64,000 bases of DNA from JAUZRW01 sp964549915. GTDB lineage: Bacteria; Chloroflexota; Anaerolineae; Aggregatilineales; Phototrophicaceae. Under the pieces are notes generated by a model. It ran no database searches. It was given only the letters and a program-made list of their open reading frames with translations, and was not told the origin of the DNA. Shown here in pieces: positions 1 through 9,765 of this stretch. The translations under genes were made by a program, and so were the position numbers. Location: the NCBI GenBank assembly GCA_964549915.1, contig CAZJWX010000008.1:50211-114210 (forward strand). Direction: 5' to 3'. Each line of letters opens with the position of its first letter. The first letter of the stretch is position 1.

Positions 1-3000
1 TCGGCGAAGAGTACTTGCTTGCACCGCGCGACCCCGCCAGCGGCGTCGAAATTCCTGTCACGGATGCCGAAGGCGAAGCGCTGCCACCGGGCATCTACTA
101 CCTGGGAACACGCTCAGAACAATTCCGCGATCAAAGTCATATCATGATCGTGGCGACGGCGAATATTGTCCTCAAGAATTCGATTGACAGCGTGATGGCC
201 TGGGTGACGGATGTGCAGAGCGGGCAACCCATCGCCAACGCCCCGGTCACGATCTACGCCCTGGGTTACCAGGAGGTCGCCAGCGGGACGACGGACGCCG
301 ACGGCATGCTGCTGGTGGATGTGCCACCGGAGGAGAGCGTCTACGAACGGTTCTTCGCCGTGCTGCAAACCGAGGAGCATTTCGGCGTCGGCTTCTCGGA
401 GTTCACGCAGGGCATCGAACCCTACCAGTTCGAGCAGAGCTTCAACTTCTTCCCCGGTCTGTACCGGATCTATGCCTATACGGATCGCCCCGTTTATCGT
501 CCGGGGCAGCCGGTATACTTCCGGGGCATCGCCCGCAGTCAGGATGATGTCAGCTACACTGCACCGGATTTGCAGACCATCCCGGTGACGATCCGCGATG
601 ACGGGGGCAACATCATCTTTGACGAAGAGCTGCCCCTGAACGAGTATGGCACTTTCGAGGGTGAGATCACGTTGGATGATGATGCGTCGCTGGGCTACTA
701 CTACCTCAGCGCGGAGCTACCAGGCCGCAATGAGCACGATCTCTCGACGGGCGGTGTCAGCTTTGCCGTCGCAGAGTACCGCCTGCCGGAATTCCAGGTG
801 GAAGTCATCGCTGAAGAGCCGGAAGTTGTGCAGGGCGCGACCATCGAAGCGACGGTCAACAGCACCTTCTTCTTCGGTGGGGCAGTCAGCAATGCGCGGG
901 TGGAATACACCGTCATCAGCGAGAACTATTTCTTCGACTACGAGGGAGAAGGCCGTTTCGACTTCGTGGATTACAACTACGATGCGGGGCCAAGCGCCTT
1001 CTACGCCAGCAGCACGCGCGGCGCAATCGCCAGTGGCAGCGACACCACCAACGAACAGGGCGAATTCACCATCGAGATTCCAGCGGAATTGGGGGATGTC
1101 TCGCAGAGCCAGAATTTCCTCATCGAAGCTACGGTGCGTGATGAAACCGGGCAGACAGTCGCGGGACGTACTACGGTGACGGTACATCAAGGCGAGGTCT
1201 ACGTCGGGGCACGTGCCGAAAGCTACGTCAGCATCGCGGGAGAAGACGCCAACATCTTGATTGCGACGGTCGATTGGGACAGCGAAGCCGTCCCCAGTCA
1301 GACGGTGCAGGTGGAAGTCGTCGAACGGCGCTGGTCGAGCGTGCAGGAACAGGACGAACTGGGGCGCACGACCTGGGTCTACGATGTGGAAGAGATACCG
1401 GTGGCCGATGGTTCGGTGACAACCGATGCGGATGGACGCGCAACCTATAGCTTCAGGCCGCAAGAGGGCGGCGTCTACAAAGCTTATGTGACCACCCGTG
1501 ACGAAAACGGCAATCAGGTCACATCGTCAACCTATCTCTGGGTCAGCAGCCGCAGCTATGTCTCCTGGCGTCAGCAGAACAGCAATCGTATTGAACTGGT
1601 CTCCGACAAAGAGGAGTACTCCGTCGGGGAGACGGCACAAATCCTGATTACATCGCCCTTCCAGGGAACCGCCGAAGCGCTGGTCACGGTTGAGCGTGGG
1701 GATGTCCTCTTCATGGAACGCATCACGATGGAGAGCAATTCGACCATCTACGAACTGCCCATTGAAGCGGACTACTCGCCGAATATCTTCGTCAGTGTGA
1801 TGATCGTGAAGGGCGTAGACGAGAATAATCCGGTGGCGGGTTTCCGCATGGGCTACCTGCAACTGGGTGTAGATACCGAACAGCGGGAATTGAACATCGA
1901 GATCACGTCCGACGTGGATCGCGCCAGCCCACAGCAAACGGTAACCTATACCGTCCGCACGACGGATTGGCAGGGTGAACCCGTTTCGGCGGAGGTCGGT
2001 ATCGGTGTGACCGACCTGGCGGCGCTCTCGCTGGCACCCTCCAACAGTCGCCCGATTCTGAACTACTTCTACGGCGACCAATCGCTGAGCGTGCGCACCT
2101 CCACGCCGTTGACCGTCAACACGGATCAACTGACCCAGGAAGTGCTCGACACGATCAAGGGCGGTGGTGGCGGCCTTGCAGGCGATGGCATCATCGAGAT
2201 TCGCGGGGAATTCGTCGATACACCGTACTGGAATCCGAGCATCGTCACGGATGACAACGGCGAAGCGACCTTCGATGTGCGCTTGCCAGATAACCTGACA
2301 ACCTGGCGACTGGATGCACGAGCGGTCACCCTCGCCCCGGATGGCAATATGCTAGTCGGGCAGGACACGTTCGACCTGCTCAGCACCAAACCGCTGATCG
2401 TGCGCCCGGTCACGCCGCGTTTCTTCGTGGTGGGTGATGAAGTCGTGCTGGCGGCAGTCGTCAATAACAACACTGATGAAGACCTGGAGACCGTCGTTAC
2501 CATCGATGCAGCCGGGGTGACGCTCAACAGTGATGCGGCGCAGGTGGTCACCATCCCGTCGGGGGGACGTTCGCGCGTCACCTGGGATGCGACTGTGCAG
2601 GATGTCGATCACGCGCGGATGACCTTCACCGCCGATGCAGGCCAGTACAGCGATGGCAGCATCAGCGGTGTGAGCCTGGATGATGACGGTACGCTGCCCG
2701 TTTACAAGTACGAAGCGCCGGAAACCGTCGGCACGGCGGGGGTACTGCGCACAGCGGACAGCCGCGCCGAGAGCATCGTGCTGCCGCAGCGCTATGATGT
2801 GACGCAGGGTACTCTCACAGTGCAGGTGGATCAATCGCTGGCGGCGACTACATTGGATGGCCTGGAGTATCTGCGCATCTACCCGCACTACTGCACGGAA
2901 CAGGTCGTCAGCCGCTTCCTGCCGAATATCATGACCTACCGCGCACTGAACGAACTCGGTCTGGCGGATCCTGATCTCGAAGATTCGCTCGATTTCTATA

Positions 3001-4361
3001 CCACTCTCGGCTTGCAGAAGCTCTATGCTGAACAGCACACCAATGGTGGCTGGGGATGGTTCGTGCAATTGCGCAGCGATACGCTCGTTACGGCCTATGT
3101 GCTGATTGGACTGAGCGAGGCGCGGGCACAGGGCTACCCCGTGCCGGACTCGGTCATCGGCGCTGCACAAGACTACCTGCGGAACAACTTCACGGCACCC
3201 AGCGCCAATCAACCGACCTGGATGGCGAACCGTCAGGCCTTCATGCTCTACGCACTGGCACGTTCAGGCGCGCCGGATGTCCAGCGGAGCGCGGCGCAGT
3301 TCGAGTTTCGTGACAACCTGGGCATTTACGGGCGGGCACTGCTGGCGGAGACGTTCTACTACATCGACCCAACTGATACCGCGCGTAGCGATGTGCTCCT
3401 CAGCGACATTTCCAACGCGGCGATCACCAGTGCAGCCGGCATTCACTGGGAAGAAGACTTCCGCGACTTCCGCAACTGGAATACGGATACCCGCACAACC
3501 GCTCTGGTGTTGAGTGCGCTGATCAAGCTACGTCCGAACAGCGACTTGATCCCGAATGTGGTGCGCTACTTGATGGTGCAGCGGACGGCGGATGCCTGGG
3601 AGACCACGCAGGAGACGGCCTGGTCGGTGATGGCACTCACGGATTGGATGCTGGTTTCGAGGGAGTTGACGCCGGATTACAGCTACAACGTGACCTTCAA
3701 CGATGACACCATCTTAGAAGGCGATGCGACGCCGGAAACGGTTCGGGATCGTGCGATGCTGCAAATTGACGTGAGCGAGATGCTGCAAGATGAGGCCAAT
3801 AATCTGGTCTTCACGCGCACGGGCAGCAACGAGGGCGTGATGTACTACACATCTTATGTCGAGGTGTACCTGCCTGTGCCGGAAATCGAACCTGTCGATA
3901 ACGGCATCATTGTAGAACGTCGCTATGTACGCGAAGATACCGAGGAAGTCATCACCGAAGCGCGAGTCGGGGAAGTCGTTGAAGTCCGCCTGACCATCGT
4001 TGTGCCCAATTCACTGCACTACGTCGTCATCACCGATCCGCTGCCAGCCGGTGCAGAGGGCATTGATCCCAATTTGCAGACCAGTGAGCAAATCGGCACG
4101 CGCCCAGGCTTGGATAATGACAATCCGCTGCGCTATGGTTGGGGCTGGTGGTACTTCGGCGAGATTGAATTCCGCGACGAGGCAGTCAATCTCTACGCCG
4201 ACTATCTGCCAGCCGGGACGTATGAATACGTCTACACCATTCGTCCCAGTGTGGAAGGCGTCTACAACGTGATTCCGCCGACAGCCCAGGAATTCTACTT
4301 CCCGGATGTCTACGGACGCGGCGCAGGTTCGACCTTCACGGTGCTGCCTGCGGAGGGATAA
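1..4361 (+). CDS. Alpha-2-macroglobulin family protein (5' truncated by window edge)
   Basis: The frame is open from the first complete codon at base 3, so the true start lies upstream of the window; about 1450 residues are visible. Bacterial alpha-2-macroglobulins are large periplasmic or surface proteins that trap proteases through a thioester. A run of beta-rich macroglobulin-like domains (YRPGQPVYFRGIAR near the start of the chain) is followed by a Gly-rich stretch (about bases 2160-2180), an A2M-type segment and an alpha-helical thioester domain. The thioester motif CTEQ (CxEQ type) is encoded at 2892-2903, so the trap chemistry appears intact. The C-terminus is a beta domain with no membrane anchor. 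No penicillin-binding partner gene is adjacent. Signal peptide or lipobox cannot be judged because the N-terminus is missing. Confidence 0.93.
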   Translation, partial: GEEYLLAPRDPASGVEIPVTDAEGEALPPGIYYLGTRSEQFRDQSHIMIVATANIVLKNSIDSVMAWVTDVQSGQPIANAPVTIYALGYQEVASGTTDADGMLLVDVPPEESVYERFFAVLQTEEHFGVGFSEFTQGIEPYQFEQSFNFFPGLYRIYAYTDRPVYRPGQPVYFRGIARSQDDVSYTAPDLQTIPVTIRDDGGNIIFDEELPLNEYGTFEGEITLDDDASLGYYYLSAELPGRNEHDLSTGGVSFAVAEYRLPEFQVEVIAEEPEVVQGATIEATVNSTFFFGGAVSNARVEYTVISENYFFDYEGEGRFDFVDYNYDAGPSAFYASSTRGAIASGSDTTNEQGEFTIEIPAELGDVSQSQNFLIEATVRDETGQTVAGRTTVTVHQGEVYVGARAESYVSIAGEDANILIATVDWDSEAVPSQTVQVEVVERRWSSVQEQDELGRTTWVYDVEEIPVADGSVTTDADGRATYSFRPQEGGVYKAYVTTRDENGNQVTSSTYLWVSSRSYVSWRQQNSNRIELVSDKEEYSVGETAQILITSPFQGTAEALVTVERGDVLFMERITMESNSTIYELPIEADYSPNIFVSVMIVKGVDENNPVAGFRMGYLQLGVDTEQRELNIEITSDVDRASPQQTVTYTVRTTDWQGEPVSAEVGIGVTDLAALSLAPSNSRPILNYFYGDQSLSVRTSTPLTVNTDQLTQEVLDTIKGGGGGLAGDGIIEIRGEFVDTPYWNPSIVTDDNGEATFDVRLPDNLTTWRLDARAVTLAPDGNMLVGQDTFDLLSTKPLIVRPVTPRFFVVGDEVVLAAVVNNNTDEDLETVVTIDAAGVTLNSDAAQVVTIPSGGRSRVTWDATVQDVDHARMTFTADAGQYSDGSISGVSLDDDGTLPVYKYEAPETVGTAGVLRTADSRAESIVLPQRYDVTQGTLTVQVDQSLAATTLDGLEYLRIYPHYCTEQVVSRFLPNIMTYRALNELGLADPDLEDSLDFYTTLGLQKLYAEQHTNGGWGWFVQLRSDTLVTAYVLIGLSEARAQGYPVPDSVIGAAQDYLRNNFTAPSANQPTWMANRQAFMLYALARSGAPDVQRSAAQFEFRDNLGIYGRALLAETFYYIDPTDTARSDVLLSDISNAAITSAAGIHWEEDFRDFRNWNTDTRTTALVLSALIKLRPNSDLIPNVVRYLMVQRTADAWETTQETAWSVMALTDWMLVSRELTPDYSYNVTFNDDTILEGDATPETVRDRAMLQIDVSEMLQDEANNLVFTRTGSNEGVMYYTSYVEVYLPVPEIEPVDNGIIVERRYVREDTEEVITEARVGEVVEVRLTIVVPNSLHYVVITDPLPAGAEGIDPNLQTSEQIGTRPGLDNDNPLRYGWGWWYFGEIEFRDEAVNLYADYLPAGTYEYVYTIRPSVEGVYNVIPPTAQEFYFPDVYGRGAGSTFTVLPAEG

Positions 4362-4379
4362 CGTACATTGAAATTCTTC

Positions 4380-4407
4380 GTAGGGGTATGGTATATCATG
4401 CCCCTAC
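4380..4407. repeat. 28-bp GTAGGGG palindrome between genes
   Basis: The two 14-base halves are complementary at 12 positions (GTAGGGG ... CCCCTAC), giving a hairpin with essentially no loop. It lies between the macroglobulin stop and the methyltransferase ribosome binding site. It has no T-tract, so it is not a classical terminator. Related GGGGC/GCCCC palindromes occur at 49271-49297 and, as a degenerate half, near 6821-6840. Confidence 0.6.
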
Positions 4408-4427
4408 ATTGTTTGTGGAGAAAAACC

Positions 4428-5015
4428 GTGGCACTCTCTTTCTACGATGATAACGGTGATCGCTTTTTCCAGAATACCGCGCATATTGACGTAAATCACC
4501 TCTATGAACCCTTTTTGAAATTGCTCGAACCAGGAGCGCACATCTTGGAAGCTGGATGCGGCAGTGGACGCGATGCAAAAGCCTTCCTCGAACGCGGCTA
4601 TCAGGTAACCGCTTTTGATGGCAGTGCGAAAATGGTGCAATTGGCTGCGGAATATACGGGGCTTCCAGTGCAGCACATGACCTTTCAGGAGATGGATTTT
4701 TCTGGCGAGTTCGACGGCCTGTGGGCGAATGCTTCGCTGCTGCATGTCCCGCTGAACGAACTGCCGGATGTCTTCCAGAAATGCATCGCAGCGCTGAAAA
4801 TCGGCGGTATCTGGTATGCGGGCTTCAAAGAGGGGCAGCATCCGCGTACAAGCCCGGATGGTCGGCACTTCACGAACTTCACTGAGGCGACGTTCCGTGA
4901 ATTCGCTGTGAATTTCCCTCAGCTAGCAATCCTTCAAATCTATCGCACGGAAGATGCGCGTCCCGAACGTGCTGGAGAATACTGGCTAAACGTCCTGCTG
5001 CGGCGCATCGCCTGA
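4428..5015 (+). CDS. Class I SAM-dependent methyltransferase
   Basis: A small protein of about 195 residues with a Rossmann-fold methyltransferase domain. Motif I is LEAGCGSG at residues 40-47, followed by an acidic loop (TAFDGSAKM) for SAM ribose binding and the post-motif LLHVPLNELPDVF. It resembles the TehB/UbiE-like general methyltransferases; the substrate cannot be told. I chose GTG 4428 because a GGAG box lies 7 bases upstream; a TTG at 4368 in the same frame has no such signal and would place the palindrome inside the gene. Transcription probably comes from the upstream macroglobulin gene or a local promoter. Confidence 0.85.
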   Translation: MALSFYDDNGDRFFQNTAHIDVNHLYEPFLKLLEPGAHILEAGCGSGRDAKAFLERGYQVTAFDGSAKMVQLAAEYTGLPVQHMTFQEMDFSGEFDGLWANASLLHVPLNELPDVFQKCIAALKIGGIWYAGFKEGQHPRTSPDGRHFTNFTEATFREFAVNFPQLAILQIYRTEDARPERAGEYWLNVLLRRIA

Positions 5016-5116
5016 GAAAAGACTTTTACGCTATTGCTATAGGCGCGGTGCCCTGTTTCGCATTCGAATGCTGTAAAATACCTCTGTGAGAACCATCTCT
5101 GAAGTGAGGGAAGCGA

Positions 5117-6523
5117 ATGGACACGCTGCAACCCGTGCGTGATGTGCTGCGCACTGGCGACAAAACCAGGGCGCAGGAACTAATTGAGAAGGTCATCCGC
5201 ATTAGCCCCAGTGCGGAAGCCTATTATTTGTATGCGCTGGTGGGGCATAACGCGACGACCATCCAGACGCGGCTGCAAATGGCGCTGCAAGCTGACCCCA
5301 CCTATGCGCCCGCGCTTGAATTTCGACAGCGCATCCAGCAAGCGATTGAGCAGGCCAGGTCAGAAGATGCTGCCGCAGAGCGTTATGTGAGACAGGCTGC
5401 ACAGACGATCCTGGAAGAGCAGTTCGGTGTACCGAAACCCACTGCGCAGCGTCCGGAACGCGAAACGAACGTTTATGAAATGCTCTGGGACTGCCAGTTT
5501 TGTGGAACGAAGGGCAATCTCGGTCTGACGCATCGCTTCTGCCCCAATTGCGGCGCACCTCAGAATCCAGATACGCGCTATTTCCCCTCCGACGAAGACA
5601 AGGTCGCAGTCTACGATCATCAGTATGTGGGTGTGGATCTCACCTGCGGCAATTGCGGCGAATTGAATGGCGCGGCGGCAGAATTCTGTGGGCAGTGTGG
5701 TGCGCCGCTCACCGAAAATGCCAGGCAGGCCAGCATGCTTGGTTCACAGGTTGTGGCAGCCGATGAATCCTTCGAGTCGAGCGGATCACGTGATGTGGTC
5801 AAAGAGAAGTTCGACGCGGAAATGCAGCGCATCGGTGCGCAAGCCGCGCCGGAGAAACGCAAACGCGGCGGCTTCAACATCTGGATAGCGGCAGTCATCG
5901 GTATTGTCATCCTGGCTGTCGGCATCCTCGGCTTCCTCTTCTCTCGCACCGAAGAGGTGACAGTGGAAGTCACCGGGCATACCTGGGAGCGCAGCATCCA
6001 GATCGAAGAATATCGCAGCTTCACGACGCGCAGTTGGCGTGATTCGCCTCCTATTGGCGACAGTGTCTCAATTCGCCTTGGCTCCTGTGACCGCGAAGTG
6101 CGCAGCTACAATCAAGTTGCAGCAGGGCAGGAATGCGACCGCGTGCGCGTCGATCAAGGCGATGGCACCTTCCGCGAGGAACAGCGGTGCCGCACAATCT
6201 ACGAGCAAGAACCCGTCTACGATGATATGTGCACCTGGACGGGCTTTCGCTGGGAGAATATTACCCCTGCACAGGACACAGGTAACAGCCTTGCGCAGTC
6301 CCCGGCCTGGCCTGTAATCGACCTGGACGAATGCACGACGCGGCGCGCAGGTTGCCAGCGCGAGGCGGGACGCAGCGAGAATTACTTCGTGATCTTCGAT
6401 GGGGAATATCGCTGTTCGTATTCGCAGGCGGTCTGGGAAGATATTCCGGTGGGGTCTCGCTGGACGGGGCAGCTTCGCTCAATGACCAATTCGCTGCTCT
6501 GCGAAACGCTCGTACAGCAGTGA
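5117..6523 (+). CDS. Double zinc-ribbon, single-pass membrane protein
   Basis: A protein of 468 residues without a recognised overall family. Residues 5-85 look like TPR-type helices. Two Cys4 zinc ribbons follow, beginning at about residues 126 (CQFCGT ... CPNCGAP) and 176 (CGNCGE ... CGQCGAP). After a charged linker comes one hydrophobic segment (about 254-277), then an extracytoplasmic domain of roughly 190 residues with several cysteines (SCDREV, CDRV, CRTIY, CTWTGF, CTTRRAGC), which may form disulphides. The start ATG follows a GAGGGA box. The architecture (cytosolic ribbons, one TM, Cys-rich outer domain) recurs in Chloroflexota and Firmicutes proteins of unknown role. The gene is convergent with the hydrolase gene. 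Confidence 0.8.
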   Translation: MDTLQPVRDVLRTGDKTRAQELIEKVIRISPSAEAYYLYALVGHNATTIQTRLQMALQADPTYAPALEFRQRIQQAIEQARSEDAAAERYVRQAAQTILEEQFGVPKPTAQRPERETNVYEMLWDCQFCGTKGNLGLTHRFCPNCGAPQNPDTRYFPSDEDKVAVYDHQYVGVDLTCGNCGELNGAAAEFCGQCGAPLTENARQASMLGSQVVAADESFESSGSRDVVKEKFDAEMQRIGAQAAPEKRKRGGFNIWIAAVIGIVILAVGILGFLFSRTEEVTVEVTGHTWERSIQIEEYRSFTTRSWRDSPPIGDSVSIRLGSCDREVRSYNQVAAGQECDRVRVDQGDGTFREEQRCRTIYEQEPVYDDMCTWTGFRWENITPAQDTGNSLAQSPAWPVIDLDECTTRRAGCQREAGRSENYFVIFDGEYRCSYSQAVWEDIPVGSRWTGQLRSMTNSLLCETLVQQ

Positions 6524-6854
6524 GGTGCCTGCAGCGGGCGATTCAGGAATAGTAGCCATCAGTGTGCCATCAGGATGAAGCCACTGGCGTGGATTTGCCA
6601 TTCCACTTCTCACACAAAACAACAGTGTTGAGGCCAGGACAGGCTACAAGGGATACCTGATTAAACAAGAACAGGGTTTCGTTTTGCCAGCACATTCCCA
6701 GCATGTTCAAGGTGCTCTGACCCGCTGCGCGTAGCGCCCCTGTGTGAGCGCCGGCGGTTCAATTGCTGGTAATCAACGGCTACAGAACAAAGCCTACTGC
6801 CCCCGAACCTGAGGCATATCATTCATGAGTCGCCCCTACAGATACTTTAGAATG
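6524..6854. other. Intergenic region between convergent genes
   Basis: 331 bases between the zinc-ribbon gene stop and the hydrolase stop. It holds one copy of the dispersed repeat (6576-6669), a short GC hairpin near 6733-6746 and a half palindrome ending CGCCCCTAC near 6821-6840. No open frame with a ribosome binding site, tRNA or promoter was recognised. Confidence 0.6.
6576..6669. repeat. Dispersed intergenic repeat, copy 1 (94 bp)
   Basis: This element matches 10511-10605. By eye, 74 of 82 aligned bases are identical outside a 12-13 base variable centre. Both copies share a GTGGA / TCCAC hairpin with an 8-base loop and the 13-mer GGCCAGGACAGGC. Both lie between convergent genes in the same orientation. 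It encodes nothing recognisable and has no terminal target duplication that I can see. Confidence 0.8.
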
Positions 6855-7754
6855 TCACGGATAGGTCGTTGTAGCCTCTGCGCTGACGAATTCGTGAATC
6901 ATTCGGTTCACGTCGTCAGCTTCGTCGTGTTGAATCCAGTGTGATGCTTCCGGGAAGAAGACCAATTCCCCTTCCTCGCAAAGCGCGATACTCGGTTCAG
7001 CCAATTCCTTGCCCAGGGCTGTGTCTTGCTCCCCCCAGAGCATCAAGGTAGGCACGGTGATTCGTATCTTCTCAGCGACGGCGGCGGCGTTCCCGTCAAT
7101 CACATTGCGGCTGAGGGCGCGATACCAGTTGAGCATGGCGGTCAGCGCACCGGGCTGCCCCCAGGCAGTACGATATTGTTCGAGGTCTTCGTCGCTGAAG
7201 CTGTGCGGGTGTCCGATGCTGTTCATGCCCTGGATCATCGCCTGATATTCGTTGAAGCTGAGCACGGCTTCCGGCAGGCCAGGAATCTGGAAGAAGCCCA
7301 TGTACCAGCTCTTGAACAACTGCGCGATGTTGCCGCCCCGGAAGGCATCAATCATCACGCTAGGGTAGGGTACGTTGAGGATCACGAGTTTTTTCAGCCG
7401 TTCGGGATAGTTGCGCGCCACCCACCAGGAGACGGCGGCTCCCCAGTCATGCCCGACGAGCGTAACCTGCTCGTATCCCAGCGCGTCCATCAGGCCAACG
7501 GCATCCGCCGCCAGATGATCGATGCGGTAGGCGTCAACGCCTTCGGGTTTGTCGCTGAGGTTGTAGCCACGTTGATCCGGCGCGATAACGCGGTATCCCT
7601 GTTCGGCAAGGTACGGAATCTGGTTATGCCAGCCATACCAGAATTCCGGGAAACCGTGCAGCAGCAGGATCGGCTCGCCGTCGGCTGGCCCCGCCGTGAC
7701 GACGTGCAGTTGAATGTCCCGTACGCGCACGAACTGCTTTTCGATATGTTCCAT
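6855..7754 (-). CDS. Alpha/beta hydrolase, epoxide-hydrolase-like
   Basis: A 299-residue alpha/beta hydrolase. HGFPE at residues 33-37 is the oxyanion-hole motif of the epoxide hydrolase/dehalogenase group. GHDWG carries the predicted nucleophile Asp103, which indicates an ester-intermediate hydrolase rather than a serine esterase. The catalytic His is predicted at 272 (SHW). The lid region (about 130-215) is helical. The GHDWG form favours soluble epoxide hydrolases over haloacetate dehalogenases, but the substrate is not certain. The gene lies 75 bases downstream of the FemX-like gene on the same strand and may share its transcript. Confidence 0.88.
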   Translation of the reverse strand: MEHIEKQFVRVRDIQLHVVTAGPADGEPILLLHGFPEFWYGWHNQIPYLAEQGYRVIAPDQRGYNLSDKPEGVDAYRIDHLAADAVGLMDALGYEQVTLVGHDWGAAVSWWVARNYPERLKKLVILNVPYPSVMIDAFRGGNIAQLFKSWYMGFFQIPGLPEAVLSFNEYQAMIQGMNSIGHPHSFSDEDLEQYRTAWGQPGALTAMLNWYRALSRNVIDGNAAAVAEKIRITVPTLMLWGEQDTALGKELAEPSIALCEEGELVFFPEASHWIQHDEADDVNRMIHEFVSAEATTTYP

Positions 7755-7829
7755 TGCTTCAATCCCGTTCTCTTACAGACAGGTCAATCGGGTGTATTGT
7801 ATCGCGCTTGCCAGGGCAGCGGACGATAT

Positions 7830-8924
7830 TCACCTGCGTAGGCGGCGCAATGCGGCACGTGCGCGAGGCCAGAGCTGCGTGTATGTGTTGTAGAGCAGTT
7901 TGTTCGGTGCATAATCCCAGGCTCCCAGACGCCGCTCAACCGTGCCCCGGAATCCGCGCTTGAAGACGTAGACACCCCACATGGGGTCATCTTCTGTGAA
8001 CTCGTCCGGCGCGCCCCACATATCGTACACCTTGTACCCCTGTGCCTTCGCCCATTTCATCGCTTCCCATTGAAGGGCATAGGTTGGCATCCGCTGGCGC
8101 TCTTCGCTACTGGATGCGCCGTAGAAGTACCAGCAGGTTTCGCCGAAGTGAAACAGAATCACATGCGCGAGAGGCTTGCCATCATATTCGGCAATCAAGG
8201 CATGGGCGAGTCCGGCTTCCATGAATTCGCGCCAGAGCTTCTGGTAATACTCCGGCGGACGAACCAGAAATTCGTTGCGTTCTCCGGTTCCTGCATACAG
8301 CTGGTAGAGAGTCTCCAGGTCGTCGGTTCCAGCAGGGCGGATCGTCACATCTTGTTTGGCGGCTGTGCGGACTTTGCGCCGCGTGTTGGCGGACATTGCC
8401 CCCAGAATCTTTTCTTCACTGTGGGTCAGCTTGATGGTGATGGTATTGCGGAATTGCACCTGATCGTCGCTGAAGCGCCAGCCGCCAGCCTGCAAGGCCG
8501 CTAACAAACTGTCTCCCGGCTCTTGCATCTGGTCTTCATAATCTTCTTCGCCGGGGATGCCTGTCGCATAGGTAATATCCGGGTCAATCTTGAGCCAGAT
8601 GGCGTTGTGTTCCCGCGCTTTCTCTTGCAGCAAATCCAGCACATCGTCGGATACGTTGGGATCATCATAGTCGATGGCCGGGCCTTTCGGCGCATACATC
8701 ACGCTGAAAGGGCCGATCTTTCGCTCCCCAATGCTGCACAGGCCGACGACTTCTTTTTCGCCTTCGTACTGAAATGCCCAACGATGCGGGTACCAATCCG
8801 TCGTCTCGTGCTTGAATTGACCCCACTCCCACGTTTGTAGCACATGGGGGCGCGGCATCTTTCGCAGCAGGCTATTCCATTCGTCTCGGTCTGTAATTTC
8901 AATGATTGTCAACATGCGGATCAT
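7830..8924 (-). CDS. FemAB/FemX-family aminoacyltransferase, copy 1
   Basis: A 364-residue protein of the FemAB family. Such enzymes use aminoacyl-tRNA to add amino acids to the stem peptide of lipid II, building the peptidoglycan cross-bridge; they are cytoplasmic or membrane-associated. Two GNAT-like folds are evident: an N-terminal half beginning with the LQTWEWGQFK segment and a C-terminal half with ERNEFLVRPPEYYQKLW and the closing WGVYVFKRGF-G motif. The long coiled-coil arm of Staphylococcus FemA is missing, as in FemX-type proteins. It is paralogous to the protein at 10760-11767. The ribosome binding site is weak and a second in-frame ATG is 9 bases downstream. Confidence 0.85.
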   Translation of the reverse strand: MIRMLTIIEITDRDEWNSLLRKMPRPHVLQTWEWGQFKHETTDWYPHRWAFQYEGEKEVVGLCSIGERKIGPFSVMYAPKGPAIDYDDPNVSDDVLDLLQEKAREHNAIWLKIDPDITYATGIPGEEDYEDQMQEPGDSLLAALQAGGWRFSDDQVQFRNTITIKLTHSEEKILGAMSANTRRKVRTAAKQDVTIRPAGTDDLETLYQLYAGTGERNEFLVRPPEYYQKLWREFMEAGLAHALIAEYDGKPLAHVILFHFGETCWYFYGASSSEERQRMPTYALQWEAMKWAKAQGYKVYDMWGAPDEFTEDDPMWGVYVFKRGFRGTVERRLGAWDYAPNKLLYNTYTQLWPRARAALRRLRR

Positions 8925-8960
8925 TGAACCACAACGGCAGATACGAATACAGTGGCAATC

Positions 8961-9662
8961 TCAGCGCATCTCACCCCGCACGGGGCGATCTTCGATTCCC
9001 AGGAAGCGCTCAATTTCCTGTTCGATGAACAGGGCTTGATCTGCGGTGGACAAGTTGCCGAGCAACCGCTGCGTTTTTCCACCGGGTACGACTATGTTCA
9101 AGGAGTATGTGTAACTCGTGCCGTTTTTGCTGCTGTGAACGTGTCGTCTGGTGTATAACTGCTCAATGTCTGCGCAGCCAATGTACTTGCCCGGAAACGG
9201 AATCGGCTTATGTTGGATGACAACAGCCTGCGCATCGACTTCAATTGCAGTGCTGTTGACGAGGTTGAAGACGACATACGCGATCAGGAACAGCCCCACC
9301 GCGATAAATGGTAGCAGAAACCAGACTGGCGTGTTATTCAAGTCACTGAATACCGGAACGAAAACCCCCCAGATCATGCAGTTCCAGAGGACAGCAAAGA
9401 TGAGCAGGAAAATCGTACTCCAGTGAAACCAGCGCCGCTGGATCAAGAGACGGCTGCCACTGCTATCAATGGTAATGCCAGACGGCATGGGAATGTCGAT
9501 CAGTTCCTTTTCATGTTCATGCTTGGGTTTTGCCGATACACCTTCGTACATATCCGCGAAACTGAAAACGGCGTCGCATTGATCGCACTTCGCCATCATG
9601 TTGTCCAGGTTGACGTTCTCCGCTTTGATCGGCGCACCACATTGACGGCAGTATATCTGCAT
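8961..9662 (-). CDS. Zinc-ribbon protein with two membrane segments
   Basis: About 233 residues. An N-terminal Cys4 ribbon (CRQCG ... CDQCD) is followed by an acidic linker, two adjacent hydrophobic segments (WSTIFLLIFAVLW and WFLLPFIAVGLFLIAY) and a C-terminal beta-rich PH-like domain. I set the start at ATG 9662 because an AGAAGGGAT box precedes it; an upstream in-frame start would add 11 unsupported residues. It is upstream of the first FemX-like gene by 36 bases and probably heads that minus-strand unit. No function is assignable. Confidence 0.78.
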   Translation of the reverse strand: MQIYCRQCGAPIKAENVNLDNMMAKCDQCDAVFSFADMYEGVSAKPKHEHEKELIDIPMPSGITIDSSGSRLLIQRRWFHWSTIFLLIFAVLWNCMIWGVFVPVFSDLNNTPVWFLLPFIAVGLFLIAYVVFNLVNSTAIEVDAQAVVIQHKPIPFPGKYIGCADIEQLYTRRHVHSSKNGTSYTYSLNIVVPGGKTQRLLGNLSTADQALFIEQEIERFLGIEDRPVRGEMR

Positions 9663-9765
9663 GACTGTTATCCCTTCTTCACGTCCCACGTACAAGAATT
9701 CGGTACAATGAGATCAGCATGCGTGTCCTGTGCGGATGAAACTACAAAAGAAATGATACACGACA

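Noticed and set aside
5069..5079. TAAAAT before the zinc-ribbon gene considered as a promoter
   Set aside because: No acceptable -35 hexamer at 16-18 bases; evidence too weak to list.
6855..7754. Hydrolase considered as haloalkane or fluoroacetate dehalogenase
   Set aside because: The GHDWG form with HGFPE fits epoxide hydrolases better; halide-binding residues were not recognised.
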